Below, piece by piece: positions 5,754-12,711 of a stretch of DNA of 21,404 nt. The DNA is from a virus. The stretch lies in IMG/VR virus record IMGVR_UViG_3300045911_000010, positions 1 to 21,404 of that record. One strand, 5' to 3'. The first letter of the stretch is position 1; every line of letters begins with the position of its first letter. A program made the position numbers and the translations under genes. The notes beneath the pieces are model-generated. The model worked only from the letters and a program-made list of their open reading frames with translations. It did not search any database and was not told where the DNA came from.

Positions 5754-6812
5754 ATGAGTGACAGTAACTCACTGCCTGAACAGGCTGAACTTGATCTGGA
5801 CAAAACTCTTGCTAATATCCAAGATGAAGAGCTGGATACTAGTAATGAACAACAGGATGCTCCTGTAGCAGAAGACACAGACGATCTGGATGCCTTTAAC
5901 GACCTTCTTACGGGAAAGCGAAAGGCTCAAGCTGCTACGGAGGAAGAACCATCCAACAAAGATCAAAAACAACAGCCTGAAAAACAATCCGAGGAAGCCG
6001 ACGATGCCCTCGCAACTGAACCGGAACAAAAGGAACCAAAGCCTAAATCCCGTTTTCAGGAACGCATCGACGAACTAACGCACAAGGCTCGTGAAGCAGA
6101 GCGAAAGGAGAAAGAACTCCAAGCAAAGCTTGACGAAGTATTGGCAAAGCTAGACGCAACCAATAAAGAACCTCAGAATGCGCCAACTCAAAAATACGAA
6201 GGGCCTCGGCCCGACGAAAAAGACGAAAACGGGGAGGACAAGTATCCTCTTGGTGAGTTTGATCCTGAGTTTATCCGAGCCCTCACTCGCTTCGAACTCC
6301 GTAGGGAGCTAGAAATCCAGGCAGCCAAAGAGGCTGAAGCAAAGGAACAAGCTCGTATCCAAGAAGCTCAACAAGCTCTTCAACAAGAGTGGCAACAGCG
6401 CGTCGACAAAGCATTGGAAAAGTATCCCGACCTCCCTGAAAAGGAAGAAGCTCTTGCAACTGCCTTTGAAGGAACTGACGAGAAATATGGGGCATATTTG
6501 GCCGGTGTAATTATGTCAATGGACTACGGACCTGACGTTCTTTATTATCTGTCTAACAATTTGGACGAGGCAAAACGGATCGTTAATAGTGGTCCTGCTC
6601 GTGCCACCATTGCTCTTGGCAAACTCGAAGCACGGTTCGCCCTGCAAGAAGAAGAAAAGAGCGAAGCAAAGAAACTGAGAGTATCTAAGGCTCCTGAGCC
6701 GCCTGAACGCCTTAATAAGGGTAATATGGTAGCAAAGGAAGTTCCGGACGATACAGATGATCTGGATGCCTTTGCCGCGAAGCTCTTCAACACTCGTGGT
6801 AAAAGGCGATAA
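5754..6812 (+). CDS. Scaffolding protein
   Basis: 352 residues, highly charged, with long Glu/Lys/Gln-rich coiled-coil stretches (about residues 95-135 and 180-225), as expected for a P22 gp8-like scaffold. It lies between portal and coat genes, the usual place. It would direct coat assembly into a procapsid and then leave. The C-terminus ends NTRGKRR, a basic tail like the one P22 scaffold uses to bind coat. The motif DTDDLDAF occurs twice, at residues 41-48 and 333-340, each followed within about ten residues by a GKR basic patch. A 67-bp gap precedes the gene; AAGGA lies 12 nt before the ATG. Confidence 0.88.
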   Translation: MSDSNSLPEQAELDLDKTLANIQDEELDTSNEQQDAPVAEDTDDLDAFNDLLTGKRKAQAATEEEPSNKDQKQQPEKQSEEADDALATEPEQKEPKPKSRFQERIDELTHKAREAERKEKELQAKLDEVLAKLDATNKEPQNAPTQKYEGPRPDEKDENGEDKYPLGEFDPEFIRALTRFELRRELEIQAAKEAEAKEQARIQEAQQALQQEWQQRVDKALEKYPDLPEKEEALATAFEGTDEKYGAYLAGVIMSMDYGPDVLYYLSNNLDEAKRIVNSGPARATIALGKLEARFALQEEEKSEAKKLRVSKAPEPPERLNKGNMVAKEVPDDTDDLDAFAAKLFNTRGKRR

Positions 6813-6837
6813 CAAAACCACGAAAGGATAATAAACA

Positions 6838-8133
6838 ATGTCTGTTACTGTTGATCAGGCAAAACTGGTTCTTAACACTTTTGCCGCTACATTTCAAAAC
6901 AATCTTATGGCCGCCGAAACCGTAACTTGGAAGAAGTTTGACGGTGAGATGAATGATCGCAACGCCCTGACTGTTGTGGAACAAGTCACTCCTCGTTATG
7001 TTGTAACTCAAAACGAGAACAATGTTGCTGATCTTAGCACCGGAACTCAAGGAACTGTCTTTGGCTCGGAACAGTACAAGATTGACCGAGTGTTTGGCGC
7101 AAGCATGGGCTGGGGCGATTTTGTAAAGATTCGCGATATTGGCGATGCCCGCGAATCGGAAGCAATTAAGGCCGCTGCTACTCAGCTGGCTGAGCAGATT
7201 GACGCCTATATTATTCGTACCATCGCGCTTGCTTCTAACAACTGGGTAGGTAACGCTGGTAACGTTGTTGCCACTTTTGACGATGTGGCCTCCGGCTACA
7301 CTCGCCTGAAGGAAGAAGGCGTTGACGACGCAGACCTTCGTGCTGTTCTTACCTATCAAGATAGGCAGGCACTTGCGGACTGGATTGTGGACGACAATAG
7401 CTCGGCTCTTTCTGGTGCCGATGGCGTGTATCGACAAGGTTTTACGGGCACTGTTGCAGGCATTCCTACGATGTTTACGCAACAGCTTCCGACCCTGACG
7501 GTTGGTTCTCGGACTGGTACAATCAGCGTTAACGGCGCAAACCAGAACGTTAACTATGCGGCTGTGGCTATCTCGGGAGCTCCGGGCCAGTACATGACAC
7601 AAATCCTCAACATTAACCTGACTACTGGTCAGACGCTTGTTGATGGGGAAGTGTTTACCATTGCTGGCGTGAATGCCTACGATAACCGTCTGCAAGCTTC
7701 GCTTGGTCGTCTCCAACAGTTCCGGGTAATTGGTAACTACACCGGCGCTGGTGGCACTGCTGCTGTTCGTGTTTTCCCTGCGATTATCGTTCCCAACACG
7801 GGCACGGGCGTCAACATTGGGATTAACACGGCCCATGCTACGGTTACTGCGGCTCCAGCCAACGGCGCTGCGATTACCGTGATCGGTGCCGCTAACGGAC
7901 AATTCCGTACTCGCTTCATCGGTCAGAAGCAAGCAGTTGTTTGCCATACGGCAGACCTTATTCTTCCGGCCACAGGAGTTGGTATGCGTAAGGCGCTTAC
8001 CAAGGTTCCGCTGAGTGTGCGTATGTGGAAGAACTCCAACTTTGCTACCGGCCAACACGATGTTCGTTTTGACGTGGCTCTTACTGCCAACGTTCGAGAT
8101 CGTCGTCGTGTGGTTCGTATTAACGGTGCGTAA
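6838..8133 (+). CDS. Major capsid (coat) protein, P22 gp5-like
   Basis: 431 residues, almost the length of P22 coat (430). It follows the scaffold gene with AAAGGA about 9 nt before the ATG. The start (SVTVDQAKLVLNTFAATFQNN) and the WKKFDGEMND and GTVFGSEQYKID segments fit the P22 coat family of HK97-fold proteins. Residues ~215-365 are Gly/Ala/Thr/Asn-rich beta sequence where P22 has its inserted I-domain. The C-terminus (DVRFDVALTANVRDRRRVVRI) is a typical last strand. It should form the capsid shell with scaffold and portal. An intrinsic terminator directly after it suggests that its mRNA is made in excess over downstream genes. Confidence 0.93.
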   Translation: MSVTVDQAKLVLNTFAATFQNNLMAAETVTWKKFDGEMNDRNALTVVEQVTPRYVVTQNENNVADLSTGTQGTVFGSEQYKIDRVFGASMGWGDFVKIRDIGDARESEAIKAAATQLAEQIDAYIIRTIALASNNWVGNAGNVVATFDDVASGYTRLKEEGVDDADLRAVLTYQDRQALADWIVDDNSSALSGADGVYRQGFTGTVAGIPTMFTQQLPTLTVGSRTGTISVNGANQNVNYAAVAISGAPGQYMTQILNINLTTGQTLVDGEVFTIAGVNAYDNRLQASLGRLQQFRVIGNYTGAGGTAAVRVFPAIIVPNTGTGVNIGINTAHATVTAAPANGAAITVIGAANGQFRTRFIGQKQAVVCHTADLILPATGVGMRKALTKVPLSVRMWKNSNFATGQHDVRFDVALTANVRDRRRVVRINGA

Positions 8134-8145
8134 CGTTTGATTAGG

Positions 8146-8190
8146 CGGGGGCCTTATACGCGGGGCCCCCGTCTTTTCTCTTTTCTCTTT
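8146..8190 (+). terminator. Rho-independent terminator after the coat gene
   Basis: CGGGGGCC (8146-8153) and GGCCCCCG (8164-8171) form a perfect 8-bp GC stem with a 10-nt loop, 12 nt after the coat stop codon. A pyrimidine-rich, T-heavy tract (8172-8190) follows. The T-run is broken by Cs, so termination is probably partial. That would let enough transcription through for the tail genes. Confidence 0.8.
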
Positions 8191-8207
8191 ATACGGAGTA
8201 AATATTA

Positions 8208-8459
8208 GTGACAAACGAACGTTTTACGGCCTATGTTATGGGAACTAATTCTTCTCTTAAGGTTACGCGACAGAGCATTGGCGGTTTCTTGGCAAAGACA
8301 GGAGGCACCGTCACTGTTACCAATGATAATGGTGTAGTGATTGTGGATGCACATCCTGTTACTGCTGGGCTTTATTATCCTATGCCGTTTCTTTTTCAAA
8401 CGGCTACTGGTGGTACAGTTACACTTGCTGGTGGAGCCAGCGGAGTTCTAGCGGTCTAA
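8208..8459 (+). CDS. Small decoration-like head protein
   Basis: 83 residues with a GTG start at 8208, supported by GGAG 9 nt upstream. The sequence is rich in Thr, Val and Gly and looks all-beta, with no transmembrane segment or signal peptide. It sits directly after the coat gene and its terminator, where phages usually encode head decoration or cement proteins. I do not recognise the family, so that role is inference from position and composition. Its stop overlaps the next gene's ATG by one base (TAATG), coupling it to the spike gene. With the terminator ahead of it, it should be expressed below coat. Confidence 0.7.
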   Translation: MTNERFTAYVMGTNSSLKVTRQSIGGFLAKTGGTVTVTNDNGVVIVDAHPVTAGLYYPMPFLFQTATGGTVTLAGGASGVLAV

Positions 8460-10654
8460 TGGGACGTCTTTCTACCCGGGTTATTGCATGGATGGGGCAC
8501 GGGGGAGCGCCGCCACCGACGCCCTTCCTTTCTTCTGTCGAGACGCACGGGTTTCTTGCTGAGGCGACCAATACACCGACCAATACTGTTATTGACGAGT
8601 TCGTCCCCGTTTTGCGGACTGGCTATCTTGGCACCACCAGCCTGACCACGTGGACCGAGCAGGTGCTGGTTCACCGGCGCGCTCCGACGCCCGGTTCAGC
8701 GCCTCGCACCTATTCCGGCAACCGTGTGGTCCTTAATTCCGTCATCCTTTCCGACGATGTAATTTCCAGCACGGTAAATAATAGCACCCGGACAGCACCG
8801 GCGCTTGAAGGGTTTTTCACCTGCCCCTTGAACCGGGTGATTGGCAATTCGGTCACTCTTACATCGGTGTGGGAGTGCGCGATGACACGCAACGGGGTCC
8901 CTGTCACTCTGGTGCGCTACACGATCTCTTCTCTTGATGGGTCGCAGGTCGTGACGGCGGATGTGACAGCGCCTGTCGCGCGGTCGCACAGCCTGACTGG
9001 CCTTTCGTCGCACTCGTGGGAGGCAACGCTCGACACGTCCGCTATTCCGGACGGCCACCGGGTCAAATACCGGATGCAGGGCTACGGCCCCTATGGGCAG
9101 GTCTTCGACAGCGACAACTGGACCTCGCAGGCCGATATCCTGATCGGGCGTGGTTCGAGGCGCGGGCTGAAACACAACGGGATCGCTACCAATCCCGTCA
9201 AGGTGGTCCTTCGCGATACGGCCTCGGGATCGCCAACTGCGTCGACCGACTATGCCACCGCTTACGCTGGCCATTACGCACGCACTACGGCAGGTATCAA
9301 CGCGGCGCGCACTGCCGCACAGGCGCTCAATCTTTCCACCTACGGGATTAACGGGCTGGACGGTGTGGAGTTCTACATTGGTGGCACAGTCATAAACACG
9401 ACATTTCATCCGACCAGCCTGACTGTTCTTTACACCGGGATTATCATCCGATCTGACCCGACAGATTTTCCGGGCGGCGCTGACTTTTTCACAAACTTCC
9501 AGCCGAACTGGACTGGACATCTGGAAAGCGCGCCGCACGATATTTACGGCCTCACCTTCCGCGATTTTGCAAAGACAAGGCGGCGGTCGCCGTCCGGCAA
9601 CACTACTGTAGACTTCATCAGCGGGAGCGGAATTACCGACCTATGGATCGAGGGCGGCGAACACGATTGCCTTACCCCTGCGTCTGGTAATGCTTTTCTG
9701 GTGGACGGCGGGGGCGTTGCAACTTTCCTGAATGTGACAATCACGAACAACACCGGAGGCGCAGGAAACTATACGGGCGTCATTACTGGCGGGAACGTCA
9801 GGTATTTGCGGGTTATCGGTTCGCGCTTTGCAGAGGTCTCGTCTGGCATTCAGGAAGTCGCTTCGCCGCTAAAAATAGGTTCGGTCTTTGAGCGCACCCG
9901 GTTCCGGCTGATCGACATTTCTAATTCCTGGGCAGTGAATAGCCACATTGCAGATGGCTGCTGCCTGTTTAATCACAATCCTACCGCTAACGGCATTATG
10001 TTGAACGCGCCATCACTTGCCCAAAAGGATAATACGCGCGGCTGGTATTGGAGAAACTGTCTTTTCGAGAATGTTTCGAATACCAATAACGACCGCGTGG
10101 CATTTCTGGCTGACGCCAACACAGACAGCTGTTCCTGCGTTGTTTTCCGCAACTGCACCATGGTTGGCTATGACCTTGCGGGCCGCTGGAACGCCTGTTA
10201 CAATCAAAGCACCGCTTCGCCGGTTTCAATGTTCCAATACACATTTTTCGATGCCTGCATCATGCCGCGATCTGCCAGCAAAGGCGACATGGACGGCACC
10301 CCGAACGGGGCGCGCTATGTTGGCTGGGCCGAGCAGGGGACAATGGTGCTTGGGCGCGGGAACTGGTCGCAATGGCCGCCATTGGCGAATGACCGGCGAG
10401 ACAGCTGGGGGCCGGGTTCGGTGTCTCCGACTAACACGGGAGTGTGGAACAACCCAGGTTTTGTCGATTACCGTGGCTCTGATGGCGTAAACCTCGGCGC
10501 TGGCTATGGTGACTACAATCTGACTGCTTCCGCTCCCGCTCGTGGCGGTGTTTCCTACATTCCGGCCTGCCGGTTTGACGCCGAGGGCAACGCGTTGCCG
10601 ATTGGCACGGTGCACACAACGCCCGGCCATCTGGCTGCTAAGCCCGCGCCGTAA
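8459..10654 (+). CDS. Beta-helix tailspike or surface-glycan-binding protein
   Basis: 731 residues. Residues ~140-225 look like an Ig/fibronectin-like module. Residues ~355-600 are Asn/Gly/Val-rich with repeated strand-turn units (for example DLWIEGGEHDCL, FLNVTITNN, VVFRNCTMVG), typical of right-handed parallel beta-helices. The C-terminus has a GDYNLTASAPA segment and a DAEGNALP segment like the closing part of polysaccharide-lyase-type helices. It probably binds or cleaves surface glycan as a spike; no catalytic residues can be named. Base composition is clearly more GC-rich than the neighbours (spot count 40 of 60 at 9001-9060, against 26 of 60 at 12901-12960), a sign of recent transfer. 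Its place before the gp4-like gene is unusual for a tailspike. Confidence 0.75.
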   Translation: MGRLSTRVIAWMGHGGAPPPTPFLSSVETHGFLAEATNTPTNTVIDEFVPVLRTGYLGTTSLTTWTEQVLVHRRAPTPGSAPRTYSGNRVVLNSVILSDDVISSTVNNSTRTAPALEGFFTCPLNRVIGNSVTLTSVWECAMTRNGVPVTLVRYTISSLDGSQVVTADVTAPVARSHSLTGLSSHSWEATLDTSAIPDGHRVKYRMQGYGPYGQVFDSDNWTSQADILIGRGSRRGLKHNGIATNPVKVVLRDTASGSPTASTDYATAYAGHYARTTAGINAARTAAQALNLSTYGINGLDGVEFYIGGTVINTTFHPTSLTVLYTGIIIRSDPTDFPGGADFFTNFQPNWTGHLESAPHDIYGLTFRDFAKTRRRSPSGNTTVDFISGSGITDLWIEGGEHDCLTPASGNAFLVDGGGVATFLNVTITNNTGGAGNYTGVITGGNVRYLRVIGSRFAEVSSGIQEVASPLKIGSVFERTRFRLIDISNSWAVNSHIADGCCLFNHNPTANGIMLNAPSLAQKDNTRGWYWRNCLFENVSNTNNDRVAFLADANTDSCSCVVFRNCTMVGYDLAGRWNACYNQSTASPVSMFQYTFFDACIMPRSASKGDMDGTPNGARYVGWAEQGTMVLGRGNWSQWPPLANDRRDSWGPGSVSPTNTGVWNNPGFVDYRGSDGVNLGAGYGDYNLTASAPARGGVSYIPACRFDAEGNALPIGTVHTTPGHLAAKPAP

Positions 10655-10672
10655 CAAAAAGGATCAAATTAC

Positions 10673-11455
10673 ATGACCTTGGTATCAGACATCCTTACAG
10701 ATGCTTACCGCCAGAGCAACCTTTTGGCCATTGGGGGTACCCTTACAACCAACCAACAAACAGAAGCATTGCGTCATCTAAATCGTATTGTAAAATCGGT
10801 TCTTGGTAATGAAGTTGGAGAACCTTTTACACCTGTTCCTTTGGGTCGTTTGAATATTGAGCGTCCTTCTGGATGGCCTTGGTACGAAAATTTTCCAGAG
10901 CCTGATTGGTTTGTCCCCGAAAACTCTCGCCTAATGTGCAATCTTACGGGAAGCGGGGAAGTATTTCTTCACCCAACTCCTGATGATGGGTCTCGGCTTT
11001 CTGTAATTGATGTAGGACAAAACCTATCGACTTTTCCTCTTACGCTTAATGCTAACGGGCGTAGAATTGAGGGACAGCCTTCTGTTGTGCTTAATAACGA
11101 TGGGTACAATGCTGAATGGTTGTATCGGGCCGATCTCGGAGAATGGAGACTTGTTTCTCCTCTTACTCTTCCCGCAGATTTTCCTTTTCCAGAAGAGTTT
11201 GATTTTTATTTTATTACGCTGTTGGCCATGGCGCTTAATCCAGCCTACGGCGTAACTATGGACCCGCAAACTCAGCTTATGATGGTTAGGTCTCGTTCAC
11301 AAATTCGCTCTCGTTATCATAACAATATACCGACTCGGTCTGAGCTAGGGCTTATTCGTTCTCCTCTTACCTCCCAAGACAGGTGGTATACTGGTACAGA
11401 CTTTGGCTGGGACTATAGCCCAGACGGGGCGTTTAAAGCAGGAATTCCGTTTTAA
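10673..11455 (+). CDS. gp4-like tail accessory factor / head-completion protein
   Basis: 260 residues. The start (LVSDILTDAYRQSNLLAIGG, then a TTNQQTEALRHLNRIV helix) is typical of P22 gp4-like proteins that bind beneath the portal as a ring and begin tail assembly. The rest alternates beta and helical segments, with a YHNNIPTRSELG stretch near residues 218-229. AAGGA lies 9 nt before the ATG. P22 gp4 also has peptidoglycan-hydrolase activity; I see no motif that lets me claim this here. It is AT-richer than the upstream spike gene and matches the rest of the operon. Its stop overlaps the next start by one base. Confidence 0.85.
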   Translation: MTLVSDILTDAYRQSNLLAIGGTLTTNQQTEALRHLNRIVKSVLGNEVGEPFTPVPLGRLNIERPSGWPWYENFPEPDWFVPENSRLMCNLTGSGEVFLHPTPDDGSRLSVIDVGQNLSTFPLTLNANGRRIEGQPSVVLNNDGYNAEWLYRADLGEWRLVSPLTLPADFPFPEEFDFYFITLLAMALNPAYGVTMDPQTQLMMVRSRSQIRSRYHNNIPTRSELGLIRSPLTSQDRWYTGTDFGWDYSPDGAFKAGIPF

Positions 11456-12711
11456 TGCGTTTGCCCTTTGTCACTAGCGATTATTCAAGAAGGGTTTCGG
11501 GAGCCCCTGACCTTCTTCTTCGCAATAGATATTTTGAAACTAACCCTACTCTCACTGAAGACGGGGCCTCTCTCCTTCCTCGTCCCGGCCTAAAGTATTT
11601 TACAACTGTAGGACAAGGCCCTATTCGAGGGATTAAATCTGAAAGCGGGTCATTTAATGGAGACCTGTTTGTAGCTTCTGGTACAGAAGTTTACAGAGTT
11701 TCTGCTGATGGCTCTTCTCGTATGATTTACACGGGACTTGGAAACGCATCAGAAGGGTTTGTTACGTTCGCTATTACTGCTAATATTGAAAATGTTCCTC
11801 CTTATTGTTTTATTGCAGACGGTTCCTCGTTTCTTGTTTACATTGAAAATGGGTATGCCACTAATACTCTTAGCGGGACTATTGCTAACAATGACGTAGT
11901 CAGAATTGGAGCAACTTATTATCAATTTACCAACGGATCGGTAGATGCTGGAACCCCTAATGGAAGCGTGTCTAACCCTTGGTTGGTTGCTCTTGGCGTA
12001 AACAATATGATGGCATTTTCAATTTTTGCTAGTGCTGTCAACGGGACCGGTGTTGCAGGCGTAGATTATTCTACAAATTTGCAGGTTAACGGAGAAGCTG
12101 CGGCAATTAATCTGTTCACTGAATCTGTTCAAGTAAGAGCAACAACTCCCGGCGTCTCAGGAAACTCTATTGTTACGACTACTACGGGCTCAAACCTTAC
12201 TTGGGCAAATGGCGGAACCCTTACTGGCGGAGGGGAAGAATCGGTTCTTCCTGTCGGCTTGCCTATTGCAACAGGCGTGATCAGTTGTGCAGTTATTAAT
12301 TCTTTTGTAGTAGTTGTTCCTGAACAAAGCGGCTCCCTTAACGGAAGATTTTATTGGATTGAACCGGGAGAGCTTTTTGTTAATGCGCTTAATTTTGCAA
12401 CAGCGGAATCAGCTCCTGACGGCCTTAACGGTGTTGTAGTTTTTAAGGACCAGTTCTGGCTTTCTGGAGAGAGCACTACTGAAGTTTGGTATTTTACCGG
12501 AGACCTTAATGTTCCTGTCCGCCGAGTGCAAGGCGTACTGTTTGACAGAGGGACTCTACAAAATATGGCTGTTCCTTTTGAAGAAGGAATTGTTTTAACA
12601 GACTCTCTTGGCGGAGTTTTTCTTGTTTCTGGAGGAGAACCAAGAAGAATTTCTACCCCAGCAATCGAAGAGCAACTCCGTCGGGCTCTTATTGAGCAAA
12701 GAAGGTTCTAA
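11455..12711 (+). CDS. N-terminal part of a gp10-like tail hub / DNA-stabilisation protein
   Basis: 418 residues resembling the first two thirds of P22 gp10-like hub proteins. It shows a start binding the tail ring (LPRPGLKYFT, residues 41-50), beta-propeller-type repeats with FIADGSSFLVYI, then GELFVNALNFA, TTEVWYFTGD (341-350) and RRISTPAIEEQLR (397-409). In the family this last segment is followed by a strand such as DGHxxxVL and a further ~190 residues. Here the gene stops at residue 418, and that missing part appears at the end of the next gene. Residues ~135-262 look like an inserted beta domain. The stop overlaps the next ATG by one base. Read with its partner it would plug the portal and anchor tail appendages. 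Confidence 0.8.
   Translation: MRLPFVTSDYSRRVSGAPDLLLRNRYFETNPTLTEDGASLLPRPGLKYFTTVGQGPIRGIKSESGSFNGDLFVASGTEVYRVSADGSSRMIYTGLGNASEGFVTFAITANIENVPPYCFIADGSSFLVYIENGYATNTLSGTIANNDVVRIGATYYQFTNGSVDAGTPNGSVSNPWLVALGVNNMMAFSIFASAVNGTGVAGVDYSTNLQVNGEAAAINLFTESVQVRATTPGVSGNSIVTTTTGSNLTWANGGTLTGGGEESVLPVGLPIATGVISCAVINSFVVVVPEQSGSLNGRFYWIEPGELFVNALNFATAESAPDGLNGVVVFKDQFWLSGESTTEVWYFTGDLNVPVRRVQGVLFDRGTLQNMAVPFEEGIVLTDSLGGVFLVSGGEPRRISTPAIEEQLRRALIEQRRF

Noticed and set aside
6787-8214. Leftward 475-codon frame opposite the coat gene
   Set aside because: Antisense shadow of a clear P22-type coat gene; it lacks recognisable motifs.
8696-9538. Leftward 280-codon frame opposite the beta-helix gene
   Set aside because: Long only because the spike gene is GC-rich; no motif or ribosome binding site supports it.
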